DNA from: Rhodoplanes roseus | GTDB lineage: Bacteria > Pseudomonadota > Alphaproteobacteria > Rhizobiales > Xanthobacteraceae | DNA length: 37,352 bases | Direction of reading: 5' to 3' | Assembly (NCBI RefSeq): GCF_003258865.1 | Contig: NZ_NPEX01000030.1 | Coordinates: 1-37,352, forward strand | Program-made: the position numbers and the translations under genes | Shown here: positions 7,893 to 17,545 of the stretch, piece after piece | Numbering within the stretch: the first letter of the stretch is position 1 | How the letters are laid out: each line of letters begins with the position of its first letter | Notes under the pieces: model-generated | What the model saw: only the letters and a program-made list of their open reading frames with translations | What the model was told of the DNA's origin: nothing | The model's database searches: none

Positions 7893-8867
7893 ATGCTGAC
7901 GCGACGGACCGCCCTGGGCATTGCCGCACTCGTTCCGTGGGTCTCGCCGGCGTGGTCGCAGGACCGCTACCCGAGCCAGCCCGTCAAGCTGATCGTCCCG
8001 TTTCCGGCCGGCGGCCCGACCGATCTGATCGGGCGGCTGGTGGCGCGGCTGCTCCAGGATCATCTCGGGGCGTCGGTCATCGTCGAGAACCGGACCGGCG
8101 CGGCCGGCACGATCGGGCTCGGCGCCCTGGCACAGTCCCAGCCCGACGGCTACACGCTCGCGATCAGCGCCAGCGGTGCCCTCGTCATGCTGCCGCACCT
8201 GATGCCGAAGATGCCGTTCGACTCGGTAAAGGACTTCACTCCCCTCACGGTGATCACCGCGGTGCCCCAGGTCCTGACGGTCAGGAAGGATCTCGGCGTC
8301 AAGTCGGTGAGCGAGCTCGTCGCCATGGCGAAGGCGCGCCCCGGCAAGGTGAGCTTCGGCACGTCCGGGCACGGGACCTCACTGCATCTCGCCGCCGAGC
8401 TGTTCCGGCTGCGCGCCGGCAAGATCGACATCGTCCACGTCCCGTATCGTGGCGTCGCGCCGGCTCTCACGGACCTGATGGGCGGCCAGATCGACATGTT
8501 GTTCGGCGACATTCCCGTGATGCTGCCGCAGATCAAGGCCGGCACCATCGTGCCGCTCGCCGTGACGGCGCGGGTGCGCTCTCCGGTGCTGCCCGATGTT
8601 CCGACCATGGCGGAGGCCGGCGTGGCGGACGCCGAGGCCGAGACGATCTATGCCCTACTGGCGCCGGCCGGTCTGCCGGCCGCGCGCCTCGCCTTGCTGC
8701 ACCAGACCCTGGTCAAGGCGCTGAGGGAGCCGGACGCGACCCGCGTCATCGCCGATCAGGGCGGCATCCTGGTCGCCAACTCGCCCGAGGAGAGCCGCGC
8801 CTACATCGCCGCCGAGTCGCGCAAATGGGCCGAGGTCGTCCGCCTCGCCGAGGTGAAGATGCAGTAG
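7893..8867 (+). CDS. Bug-family (TctC-like) periplasmic solute-binding protein
   Basis: A 324-residue protein with a twin-Arg-like signal start (MLTRRTALGIAALVPWVSPAWSQ), followed by the family opening YPSQPVKLIVPFPAGGPTDL. Other Bug signatures present are VIVENRTGAAGTIG, FGTSGHGTSLHLAAELF, IVHVPYRGVAPALTDLMGGQ and VPTMAEAGV. Such proteins bind small carboxylates in the periplasm for tripartite tricarboxylate transporters, but many, like this one, are encoded with no TctA/TctB genes nearby and the ligand is unknown. GGAGGAAGGCGC just before ATG 7893 fixes the start. Confidence 0.9.
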   Translation: MLTRRTALGIAALVPWVSPAWSQDRYPSQPVKLIVPFPAGGPTDLIGRLVARLLQDHLGASVIVENRTGAAGTIGLGALAQSQPDGYTLAISASGALVMLPHLMPKMPFDSVKDFTPLTVITAVPQVLTVRKDLGVKSVSELVAMAKARPGKVSFGTSGHGTSLHLAAELFRLRAGKIDIVHVPYRGVAPALTDLMGGQIDMLFGDIPVMLPQIKAGTIVPLAVTARVRSPVLPDVPTMAEAGVADAEAETIYALLAPAGLPAARLALLHQTLVKALREPDATRVIADQGGILVANSPEESRAYIAAESRKWAEVVRLAEVKMQ

Positions 8868-8996
8868 TCCCGGCCCGGCGCGCTTTTCCATCGGGTGAGC
8901 GAGCCCACGGCGCGTGCCGCCCCTTCGGACGGGACGCCGATGCTCGATCCGCCGGGGCAAGTTTCCAGCATGCGCCGATCCTCCGCTGCCAGGACG

Positions 8997-9842
<846 letters not shown>

Positions 9843-10270
9843 GGGGATCCTCGTTTGTCCGGATTATCGGGACAGTAGGGCGTCGCCCAGGAGTGGGCAA
9901 GCGACGCTCCGCTCCGCCACTGGCGACCCGGCACGCGGGTCCGATCGAAAAAAAGCGCGACCGCCCAAAAAAATCCGCCTGGTTCGCTGGACGCGTCCGT
10001 TGAAAGGGACATGCGGCCGGAGGGAGGCCTTCGCCCGCCTGCGGATGTGCGTCCTGGCCGGGATGCGCAGCCGGGTTTTGCCGTGGCAGATCGGAATATT
10101 CTGCCGAACGAGGGCCAGATTTGCCGGGGACGGGCCGTGATGCGGCGACGAATCCGGACCTAAGTTGTTGATATTGAACGTCTCCACGTGCCGGCACAGG
10201 GCTTGCTGAACCCTCCGGCATGGTGCGGCCGCACGAGTCACGCGTGCCGCTCGTCGAGTGGAGACGACCG
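9843..10270. other. Intergenic region between moxR-type gene and flgE
   Basis: 428 nt without a convincing gene. It holds A-rich tracts around 9950-9970, an 8-bp palindrome GAATATTC in the AT-rich part around 10095-10102, and the candidate sigma-54 promoter listed separately. Short frames here have Arg/Pro-rich shadow composition and no ribosome-binding site. Confidence 0.6.
10192..10207 (+). promoter_or_regulatory. Candidate sigma-54 promoter of the flgE-flgK-flgL unit
   Basis: The sequence CGGCAC-AGGGC-TTGCT matches the -24/-12 consensus TGGCAC-N5-TTGCW with one mismatch at the first base. The invariant GG (10193-10194) and GC (10205-10206) are 10 nt apart, as required. It lies 64-79 nt before the flgE ATG, which predicts a start of transcription near 10218. 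In Caulobacter and several other alphaproteobacteria, hook genes use sigma-54 with FlbD. The promoter was read by eye only. Confidence 0.5.
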
Positions 10271-12268
10271 ATGGGTATCTTTGGCGCGCTGACCACCGCT
10301 GTCACGGGCATGCAGGCGCAGTCGTTCGCCCTGCAGAACATTTCCGGCAACATCGCCAACTCGCAGACGACGGCCTACAAGCGCACCGATACGAGCTTCA
10401 CCGACCTGATCCAGGACAACCAGCCGTCCAAGCAGGTCGCCGGCAGCGTCTCGGCCTCCTCGCGTGGCACCAACTCGGTGCAGGGCGACATCCAGACGAG
10501 CTCCATCGGCACCTTCATGGCGATCAACGGCGACGGATATTTCGTCGTCCAGAAGCCGACCAGCATGGTCGACAACAATCCGGTGTTCACCGGGGTCAAC
10601 CAGTTCACGCGGCGCGGCGACTTCCAGCCGAACAAGGACGGTTACCTGGTCAACGGCGCCGGGTACTACCTGATGGGCATTCCGATCGACTCCACGACCG
10701 GAAACCTCACCGGCAGCGTTCCTGGGCTCCTGAAGTTCAAGAACGACTTCCTGCCGGCGCAGCAGACGACCGAGATCGACTACCGCGCCAACCTGCCCCG
10801 TTATCCGTTCACCCCGTCGCACGACACCTCGACGGTCGGCTCCGAGCTGCTCGACCCGACCTCGTTCATCGCTGACCCGACCGCGGTGTCGCCGCAGCCG
10901 GCCAAGATCACCGGCACGGGCGCGACCTTGAGCCCCGATGCCAACGCTCTGCTGACCGGCAGTGCGGTGCTGCCCGGTACCCTGGTCAATGCCGGAACCA
11001 TCACGGTGAACGGCAACACCGTCACGCTCACGGCGGGCATGACGCCGGCCAACGTGGTCAGCGCCATCAACACGGCTGCGTCGCCGGCCGTGACGGCGTC
11101 GCTCGACGCCTCCGGCAAGCTCTCGCTGCAGAGCCAGGACGCGCGCACCGCCATCGCGATCGGCGGCAGCAACGCCTCCCTGATGACGGAAGTCGGCGTG
11201 ACGGTCGGTACCACGAACCCGACCAACCTGCTGACCCAGTCGGCGGCCGCGTCCGGCCAGACCTTGACGATCACGGTCGGCTCCAACCCGACGCTGACGA
11301 TCACGTTCGGGACGGGCGGACTGCCGAACGTCCAGACCATGGCGGATCTCAACACGCAGCTCGCCACGCTGACCGGCGGCACCGCCTCGGTGAACTCGCT
11401 CAACGGCAACCTCACCATCACGGCGGCGAGCCTCACCGACACGATCACGGTCGGCGGCGACGTTTCGGCCTTGGCCTTCGGTCTCCACACCACGTCCGCG
11501 CTGCCGTCCAACCAGACCGTGGTAGGAGACGACCTCACCACCTTCGTGTCGCAGTCGATCGGCGGTGGCGCCATCACGGCCTACGACGTCTCCGGCTCGC
11601 AGACGAACATCCAGTTGCGCTGGGCCAAGATCGACAGCACCACGCTGGGCAGCGGACACACCGACACCTGGAACCTGTTCTACCAGGTCGACTCCAGTGC
11701 GACTGGAAGCGAGGTGGCCTGGAAGAACGTCGGAACGAACTTCACCTTCGACTCCAACGGCCAGATGAACCCCGTGGTGTCGAATCTGACCCTGTCCAAC
11801 GTCACGGTCGATGGCGCCACGCTCGGGAATATCGCGCTCAAGTTCGGATCGGGCGGCATCACCCAATTTTCCGATTCGAACGGTAACGTACAGGTCAACC
11901 TGCTGACCCAGAACGGCTATGCGGCCGGCGCCCTGCAGACCATCTCGGTCAGCGAGAAGGGGCGGGTGGTCGGCTCCTATTCGAACGGCCGCACCATCGA
12001 CCTCGCCGAGGTGACGCTCGCCAAGTTCGCTGGCGCCAACTTCCTCAAGAAGATCGACGGGGGTGCCTTCGAGGCGACCGACGAGTCGGGCACCGCGGTG
12101 TACGGCGCATCGGGCAAGATCGTCGGCAGCTCGCTCGAGGGCGCCAACACCGACATCGCCGACGAGTTCACCAAGCTGATCGTCACCCAGCAAGCCTATT
12201 CGGCGAACACGCGGGTGATCACGACCAGCAACCAGATGGTTCAGGACCTCCTGAACATGTTGCGCTGA
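10271..12268 (+). CDS. flgE: Flagellar hook protein FlgE, enlarged by a Flagellin_IN-type insert
   Basis: A 665-residue hook subunit, long compared with about 400 in enterics. The N-terminal D0 motif is MGIFGALTTAVTGMQAQSFA followed by LQNISGNIANSQTTAYKRTD, the flagellar basal-body rod and hook signature. The C-terminus has LEGANTDIADEFTKLIVTQQ, AYSANTRVITTSNQM and LNMLR, which re-enter the D0 coiled coil. Roughly residues 215-415 are an extra outer domain (TITVNGNTVTLTAG, TMADLNTQLATLTGGTASV, NGNLTITAASLTDTI) closely like a segment of FlgL in this window. It polymerises outside the cell into the universal joint. No cysteine is seen. ATG 10271 follows GGAGACGACCG. flgK follows after 31 nt, so the genes form one unit. 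Confidence 0.95.
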   Translation: MGIFGALTTAVTGMQAQSFALQNISGNIANSQTTAYKRTDTSFTDLIQDNQPSKQVAGSVSASSRGTNSVQGDIQTSSIGTFMAINGDGYFVVQKPTSMVDNNPVFTGVNQFTRRGDFQPNKDGYLVNGAGYYLMGIPIDSTTGNLTGSVPGLLKFKNDFLPAQQTTEIDYRANLPRYPFTPSHDTSTVGSELLDPTSFIADPTAVSPQPAKITGTGATLSPDANALLTGSAVLPGTLVNAGTITVNGNTVTLTAGMTPANVVSAINTAASPAVTASLDASGKLSLQSQDARTAIAIGGSNASLMTEVGVTVGTTNPTNLLTQSAAASGQTLTITVGSNPTLTITFGTGGLPNVQTMADLNTQLATLTGGTASVNSLNGNLTITAASLTDTITVGGDVSALAFGLHTTSALPSNQTVVGDDLTTFVSQSIGGGAITAYDVSGSQTNIQLRWAKIDSTTLGSGHTDTWNLFYQVDSSATGSEVAWKNVGTNFTFDSNGQMNPVVSNLTLSNVTVDGATLGNIALKFGSGGITQFSDSNGNVQVNLLTQNGYAAGALQTISVSEKGRVVGSYSNGRTIDLAEVTLAKFAGANFLKKIDGGAFEATDESGTAVYGASGKIVGSSLEGANTDIADEFTKLIVTQQAYSANTRVITTSNQMVQDLLNMLR

Positions 12269-12299
12269 CGACTAGGGCCGCGACCGCGGAGGACACCTC

Positions 12300-14165
12300 A
12301 TGAGTCTCACCCAGGCACTCGGGACGGCGTCCGCCGGACTGAAGACGTCCCAGAGTGGTCTGTCGCTGGTCGCCGCCAACGTCGCCAACGCGCAGACGCC
12401 CGGATACACGCGGAAGACCGTCGAGACGGCGACCATCGCGGCGGGTGGAGATCTCGTCAGCGTCCGCACCGCCGGCGTCAACCGGCTCGTCGACCAGTAC
12501 ATCCAGCGGCAGCTCCGCACCGAATCCTCCGGCGGTTCGTACACCGAGCTGCGGGCGCAGTTCTACGATCGCCTGCAGAGCATCTACGCCGATCCTAACT
12601 CGTCGACGTCGCTCGAGTCCGTCTACAACGACTTCACAACCTCCCTGCAGGCCTTGACCACCAACCCGTCCGACTACTCGACGCGGGCCAACGTGCTGAG
12701 CAGCGCGCAAGCGGTGGCTCAGCAGCTCAACAACATGACGGCCGACATCCAGTCGCTGCGCGAGAATGCGGAGCAGGGGCTGTCGGAGTGCGTGAGCAAT
12801 GCCAACAGCTGTCTGAAGGGCTTAGCCCAGATCAATTCCCAGCTCACCTCCTCGCACACCGACGACGCCTCGCGCGCCGTTCTGCTGGACCAGCGGGATT
12901 ACTACCTGGATCAATTGTCCAATCTGATGGACATCCGTTTCACCGAGGACGCCAACGACTCCGTCGCGGTGTTCACGAGTTCGGGGATTCAGCTCGTCGG
13001 CGCGCAAGCGTCGACCCTGAACTTCGACCCGCAAGGCACCATCACGGCCGGCTCCCAGTGGAGCGCGGACCCCAGCAAGCGCCAGGTCGGCACCATCACG
13101 GCGACGAACTCGAGCGGCGGCACCATCGACCTGATCAGCACCAGGTCGTTCAAGTCGGGGAAGATCGCCGCCTATCTCGAGATGCGCGACACGGTCCTGC
13201 CGCAGGCGCAGAACCAGCTCGACGAGGTCGCCGCCGCGATCTCGCGGGCACTCTCCGACACCACCACGGCCGGCACGGCGGTGACGTCCGGCGCTCAGTC
13301 CGGCTTCGATCTGGACCTGTCCGGTCTGCTCGCCGGCAACACCATGAAGGTGAGCTGGAAGGACACACTGACCGGCGAGACCCACACCGCGACGCTGGTA
13401 CGGGTCGACGATCCGAGCGCGCTGCCGCTCTCCAACGACTTGACGGCGGACCCGAACGACCGGGTGATCGGGATCGATTTCTCGAATGGTCTCGCCTCCG
13501 CCATCAGTCAGATGAACGCGGCCTTCACGGGCCAGGTGCAGTTCTCCAACCCGTCCGGCACGACGTTGCGGGTGCTCGACGACGGCGCCGCGAGCACGTC
13601 CGATCTGGTTGCCGCCACGGTCACCAAAACCGCGACCTCGCTCTCGGGCGGGACGGCGGCGCTGCCGTTCTTCTTGGACGGCAGCCAGTCCTATTCGGGG
13701 GCGCCGGCCGGCAGCTATCCGCAATCGGTCGGCTATGCGGGGCGCATCACGGTCAACCCGGCGCTGCTCGCCGACGTGAGCAAGCTGGTCGCCTACGACA
13801 CGACCACGTCCTCGGGCGACCAGACGCGGCCGAACTTTCTCTACGACAAGCTGACCACGGCCACCCAGACCTATTCGGCGAAGACCGGCGTCGGTTCGAC
13901 CGGAACGCCGTTCACCGGATCGATCACGGCCTTCCTGCGCCAGGCGATGGCGCAACAGGGCGAGAGTGCCAGTGGCGCCAGCAAGCTCGCCGAAGGCCAG
14001 AAGATGGTCGTCGACGCCCTCCAGCAGCGTCTCGACGAGGGCGCCGCCGTGAACATCGACGAGGAGATGACCACGCTCCTCACGCTTCAGACGGCCTACG
14101 GCGCCAATGCCCGAGTGTTCTCCGTCGTCAACGAGATGTTGAAGACGCTGCTCCAGATGATGTGA
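12300..14165 (+). CDS. flgK: Flagellar hook-associated protein 1 (FlgK)
   Basis: A 621-residue hook-filament junction protein. The N-terminus has the conserved LSLVAANVANAQTPGYTRKT motif and SLESVYNDFTTSLQAL, and the C-terminus ends NIDEEMTTLLTLQTAYGANA, RVFSVVNEMLKTLLQMM, the standard D0 helix. It caps the hook and joins it through FlgL to the filament. An oddity is the segment SECVSNANSCLKG (about residues 164-176), with two cysteines eight residues apart in a helix next to LAQINSQL; exported axial proteins are usually cysteine-free. The start follows GGAGGACACCTC. The stop at 14165 is 8 nt before the flgL ATG. Confidence 0.95.
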   Translation: MSLTQALGTASAGLKTSQSGLSLVAANVANAQTPGYTRKTVETATIAAGGDLVSVRTAGVNRLVDQYIQRQLRTESSGGSYTELRAQFYDRLQSIYADPNSSTSLESVYNDFTTSLQALTTNPSDYSTRANVLSSAQAVAQQLNNMTADIQSLRENAEQGLSECVSNANSCLKGLAQINSQLTSSHTDDASRAVLLDQRDYYLDQLSNLMDIRFTEDANDSVAVFTSSGIQLVGAQASTLNFDPQGTITAGSQWSADPSKRQVGTITATNSSGGTIDLISTRSFKSGKIAAYLEMRDTVLPQAQNQLDEVAAAISRALSDTTTAGTAVTSGAQSGFDLDLSGLLAGNTMKVSWKDTLTGETHTATLVRVDDPSALPLSNDLTADPNDRVIGIDFSNGLASAISQMNAAFTGQVQFSNPSGTTLRVLDDGAASTSDLVAATVTKTATSLSGGTAALPFFLDGSQSYSGAPAGSYPQSVGYAGRITVNPALLADVSKLVAYDTTTSSGDQTRPNFLYDKLTTATQTYSAKTGVGSTGTPFTGSITAFLRQAMAQQGESASGASKLAEGQKMVVDALQQRLDEGAAVNIDEEMTTLLTLQTAYGANARVFSVVNEMLKTLLQMM

Positions 14166-14173
14166 GTGTCGCC

Positions 14174-16657
14174 ATGACGATCTCCGGATTGGGAAGCCAG
14201 AGCAAGCTGCAGGTCGAGCGGCTGGTGGCGATGCGGCGTCAGCTCGACGATCTGCAGCGGCAGCTCGGGACGCAGAAGCGGTCCGACACCTATGCCGGGA
14301 TCGGCCTCGACCGCGGTCTCACCATCGCGCTGCGCACCAAGCTCTCGTCGGTGGCGGCCTATAACGGGTCGATCAGCCAGCTCGACACGCGGCTGAAGCT
14401 CGCCCAGACGGCGCTCACCGACATCGATGCGGCGGCCCGCACGGTCAAGACCTCGATCCCGAAAGCGACCTACGTCATCTCGCAGAATGGCCGTACCCAG
14501 GACCAGGTGACGGCCCAGGGGCAGCTCGACCGCATGCTCGGTGCGCTCAACACCCAGTTCGGCGACCAGTACATCTTCTCGGGCCAGAGCCCCGACCGGC
14601 CGGCCGTGGAGACGACCGACCACATCCTCAACGGGTTGGGACCGCAGGCCGGCCTGATCCAGCTCATCACCGAGCGCAACCAGGCCGATGTCGGCGCGAC
14701 CGGTATGGGGCGTCTGGTGATCCCGGCGACCACGTCGTCGATCGCCGGCCTGACGGGCACGACGGCGACGCTGTCGCCCGACGCCGCGGGCGTCACGACC
14801 GGCACAGCCGATCTGAGCGGCCCTTACGTGTCGGCGGGCGGGACGCTCGATCTCAACGGCGTGACCGTGACGGTTCCGCCGGGCGCCGACGGGACGACGG
14901 TCGGGGACGCCATCAACACGGCCATGACGGCGGCGGCTGCTCCCGGCGCCCCGCAGGTCACGGCCTCGCTCGACGGCAGCAACCGCCTGGTGCTCACTGG
15001 CGCCGATGCCGACACCAGCGTGACGATGGGAGCGGGAAGCTCGCCGTCGCTGCTCACCGAGCTCGGCGTTTCGGTCGGGACGGCGGCGCCGACCAACCTG
15101 CTGAACCAGGCGGGCGGCGTCACGGCCGGCCAGACCCTGACGGTCGCGATCGGATCGAGCAGCGTATCGGTGACGTTCGGGACCGGGGTCGGTGAAGTCT
15201 CGACCATGGCCGAGCTCAACACGGCGCTGTCGTCGCTGAGCGGCGGCACCGCGAGCGTGAACCCGGCCAACGGCAATCTCACCGTCACGGCCGCCAGCAG
15301 CACCGGCGCGATCACCATCGGCGGCACGGCCGCGGCATCGAAGTTCGGCCTGGCCGCCACCAGCTCGGCCCCGACCAATGTGGTCTCGATCGGCGAGGAT
15401 GTCGCCGGCTCGGTGTTCGGCTTCAAGCTGTCGGCCATCGCAACGACGGTGTCGGGCGCGACCGTGACGCAGCCGGCCGGCTCGCCGCGCTCGATGTCGG
15501 TCGATCTCGGCGGCACGCTGCCCAAGGACGGCGACACGGTGACGTTCACGTTCACGCTGCCGGACGGCACCTCGGAGAACATGGTTCTGACCGCGGTCAG
15601 CACGCCGAAGAGCATCGTCGGCACCGGCGGGTTCGCGGCGCCCGGCTCCGTCCTGGGCGGCACCCCGGGCGACATCACGATCCAGACGCCGACACTGAAC
15701 GGCGGCGCCCCGGTGACGATCTCGGGGCTGCGGGCGAGCGACAGTCCGAGCACGGCCGCGACCAAGATCTCCGCTGCGCTCAGCGCGCTGCCGGGCGGCA
15801 ATTCCGGCGTGACGGTCTCCAGTCTCGGGGGGCAGCTCGTCGTCAAGTCGGCGGCCGGAGAGCAGGTGGCGCTCGGCGGCGACTCCGCCACCCTCGACGG
15901 CCTCGGCTTCACGGCCGGCAACCGTGTCGCGACCGTGGTCGACGCTCCGACCGGGAAGAATCAGTTCGCCATCGGGACCACCGAGGCGGAGACGCTCTCG
16001 AACCTGCATTCGTTGCTCAACTCGTCGGTCGGCACGCTCGCGCGTACATCGCTTGCGGCGGCTTCGGCCGTGCAGGCCGGCAACGAGTTCTTCAACAGCG
16101 GCGACGCCTCGCCGGTGCAGCGGGTGAACGGGCCGCCCTTCGACAGCGCGACGTCGCTGGTCGCCGGGACCAGCGCCAACACGATGCAATGGTACACGGG
16201 CGAGGCCGGGTCGATGAACGCGCGCAACACCTCGGTCGCGCGGATCGATGCGGAGATCACGGTCTCCTACGGCATGCGGGCCAACGAGCAGGCGTTCCGA
16301 ATCCCGCTCGCCAACGTCGCCGTCATGGCGGCGGTGTCGTTCTCGTCGAGCGATACCGACGGGGCGGGGCGCTTCACGGCGCTGATGGGGCGGATCCAGT
16401 CGAATCTCGGCAATCAGCAGGGCGTCCAGAAGGTCTCCGACGTCACGGCCGATCTCGGTGCGACGCAGAAGTCGGTGCAGACCGCCAAGGACCGCCATAC
16501 CCAGACGACCGCGGCCCTGACCGACATGCTGGGCAGCGTCGAGGGGGTGCCGATGGAAGAATCGGCCTCGATGATCCTGGCGCTGCAGACCAGCCTGTCG
16601 GCGTCGCTGCAGACCACCGCGATGCTCTCGAAGCTCAACCTGGTGAACTTCCTCTAG
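14174..16657 (+). CDS. flgL: Flagellar hook-associated protein 3 (FlgL), very large
   Basis: An 827-residue protein, against 317 in E. coli. The N-terminal part (TYAGIGLDRGLTIALRTKLS, then LGALNTQFGDQYIFSGQSPD) is the flagellin-like D0/D1 of FlgL in Rhizobiales. The C-terminus (MNARNTSVARIDAEITVSYG, MRANEQAFRIPLANVAVMAA, ESASMILALQTSLSASLQTT, LSKLNLVNFL) closes the fold. Two stretches enlarge it. One, at about residues 185-405, is a Flagellin_IN-like module related to the FlgE insert; the other, at about 405-600, is TPTLNGGAPVTISGLRASDS and similar. No cysteine is seen. ATG 14174 follows the flgK stop by 8 nt; a GTG at 14162 overlapping that stop is an alternative start. Confidence 0.93.
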   Translation: MTISGLGSQSKLQVERLVAMRRQLDDLQRQLGTQKRSDTYAGIGLDRGLTIALRTKLSSVAAYNGSISQLDTRLKLAQTALTDIDAAARTVKTSIPKATYVISQNGRTQDQVTAQGQLDRMLGALNTQFGDQYIFSGQSPDRPAVETTDHILNGLGPQAGLIQLITERNQADVGATGMGRLVIPATTSSIAGLTGTTATLSPDAAGVTTGTADLSGPYVSAGGTLDLNGVTVTVPPGADGTTVGDAINTAMTAAAAPGAPQVTASLDGSNRLVLTGADADTSVTMGAGSSPSLLTELGVSVGTAAPTNLLNQAGGVTAGQTLTVAIGSSSVSVTFGTGVGEVSTMAELNTALSSLSGGTASVNPANGNLTVTAASSTGAITIGGTAAASKFGLAATSSAPTNVVSIGEDVAGSVFGFKLSAIATTVSGATVTQPAGSPRSMSVDLGGTLPKDGDTVTFTFTLPDGTSENMVLTAVSTPKSIVGTGGFAAPGSVLGGTPGDITIQTPTLNGGAPVTISGLRASDSPSTAATKISAALSALPGGNSGVTVSSLGGQLVVKSAAGEQVALGGDSATLDGLGFTAGNRVATVVDAPTGKNQFAIGTTEAETLSNLHSLLNSSVGTLARTSLAAASAVQAGNEFFNSGDASPVQRVNGPPFDSATSLVAGTSANTMQWYTGEAGSMNARNTSVARIDAEITVSYGMRANEQAFRIPLANVAVMAAVSFSSSDTDGAGRFTALMGRIQSNLGNQQGVQKVSDVTADLGATQKSVQTAKDRHTQTTAALTDMLGSVEGVPMEESASMILALQTSLSASLQTTAMLSKLNLVNFL

Positions 16658-16683
16658 CAGGCGGTCGAAATCTGATCCCGGTC

Positions 16684-16717
16684 GTTCCGGGGCCGACTGA
16701 AGGTCGGAGCCCGGAAC
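16684..16717. terminator. Hairpin between convergent flgL and flaF
   Basis: GTTCCGGG (16684-16691) pairs perfectly with CCCGGAAC (16710-16717), and inside it CCGAC (16693-16697) pairs with GTCGG (16703-16707). It sits between the flgL stop (16657) and the flaF stop (16749), where a bidirectional terminator is expected. There is no T-tract on either side, so it may need Rho or act as a 3' end stabiliser. Confidence 0.5.
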
Positions 16718-16748
16718 CCAGGACGACTCGCGAGGGCGCGCGGCGCGC

Positions 16749-17111
16749 TCAGGTCTGACCGAGCAGGCCGGCTGCGATGTCGCGGTTCAATCCGATCAGA
16801 GGCGTGAGCCGGTCCGGCTGCGGGTCGGCCGCGATGGCTGTCGTCTGGTGGGCGACATACAGGCCGAGGCTTGCGATGCATTGACGCACCTGGCTGGGCA
16901 GCGCCGGCGGGCAATCGCAGGCCGACACGAGAAGATCGTCCCAGAGGCGGCGATTGTGGGACAGCGCCTCGGCGATCTCGTTCCGGCTGTCGCTCCAGCC
17001 GGATTGCACGGCCTGCAGGCGGCTGGCGGCCTCGAGCAGCAGGTGCGCCTGAACGTCACGCGGAGCGAGCTTGCGGTGCTCCGGACTGCTCGCCGTGGCT
17101 GCGTCTTGCAT
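16749..17111 (-). CDS. flaF: Flagellar biosynthesis regulator FlaF (copy 1)
   Basis: A 120-residue FlaF family protein: LLLEAASRLQAVQSGW, then IAEALSHNRRLWDDLLVSAC, then VRQCIASLGLYVAHQTTAIA, ending NRDIAAGLLGQT. In Caulobacter FlaF is needed for flagellin production or export and works with FlbT. Its start lies inside flbT, overlapping it by 56 nt; alignment of its N-terminus with the second FlaF (MQDAATAS and MHSAAKAY) supports this long overlap and suggests coupled translation. It has three cysteines that the other copy lacks (SACDC and RQC). Confidence 0.92.
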   Translation of the reverse strand: MQDAATASSPEHRKLAPRDVQAHLLLEAASRLQAVQSGWSDSRNEIAEALSHNRRLWDDLLVSACDCPPALPSQVRQCIASLGLYVAHQTTAIAADPQPDRLTPLIGLNRDIAAGLLGQT

Positions 17112-17487
17112 GGTCGACCAGCTCCCTCTCGTAGGCGATCAGTTTCTTGGCCTCCTTCAGGGCCTTGTACATCTCGCCGGCTAGGATGTGGTTGTTCACG
17201 CTCTCGATCAGCGGCCACGTGCTCGGAGCCGCCTTCAGGATGTCGCTCACCAGCTTGAAGTAGATCTCGTGGTAAGCCCGCGCGTCCTTGGACGTGTACA
17301 TGAGCTGTACCGCGAGATAGACGCGCTTCGCCGGCGTATCGGCCGTCTCTGCGGTGAGAATGTCCTTTTCCCGCAGGATCGGAGTCTCACCCTCGATCAG
17401 CAGGCGGGCCCGCTGGTCCGAGTTGGTGATGACGCAATCACCAAGGATAATGCGCTCGCCGGGCTTCAGTTCGACCTTCAGGGCCAT
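17056..17487 (-). CDS. flbT: Flagellin post-transcriptional regulator FlbT
   Basis: A 143-residue FlbT: MALKVELKPGERIILGDCVI, ARLLIEGETPILREKDILTA, AVQLMYTSKDARAYHEIYFK, then the C-terminal helix MYKALKEAKKLIAYERELVD. In Caulobacter FlbT binds the 5' leader of flagellin mRNA and limits its translation until the hook is complete. I chose ATG 17487, the family's normal start; the in-frame start at 17511 adds only basic residues. It is followed by flaF with a 56-nt overlap. A CtrA-like site lies just upstream. Confidence 0.95.
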   Translation of the reverse strand: MALKVELKPGERIILGDCVITNSDQRARLLIEGETPILREKDILTAETADTPAKRVYLAVQLMYTSKDARAYHEIYFKLVSDILKAAPSTWPLIESVNNHILAGEMYKALKEAKKLIAYERELVDHARRSHGEQSGAPQARSA

Positions 17488-17517
17488 CGCCGCTCTCCGC
17501 GTGTGTCTCACCGATCG

Positions 17518-17545
17518 TTAACCATTCGGTTTAACGAACCGTTAA
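17518..17545. promoter_or_regulatory. CtrA-like boxes upstream of flbT-flaF
   Basis: TTAACGAACCGTTAA at 17531-17545 is a perfect TTAA-N7-TTAA, the full CtrA recognition sequence known from Caulobacter and other alphaproteobacteria. Next to it, TTAACCAT at 17518-17525 matches the CtrA half-site consensus. Both lie 31-58 nt before the flbT ATG, overlapping where its promoter should be. Confidence 0.6.

Noticed and set aside
14096-16498. 800-codon open frame on the minus strand across flgL
   Set aside because: It is antisense to a clear FlgL with recognisable domains; the product is Arg/Gly/Ala-rich and domainless, as expected from GC-rich third positions.
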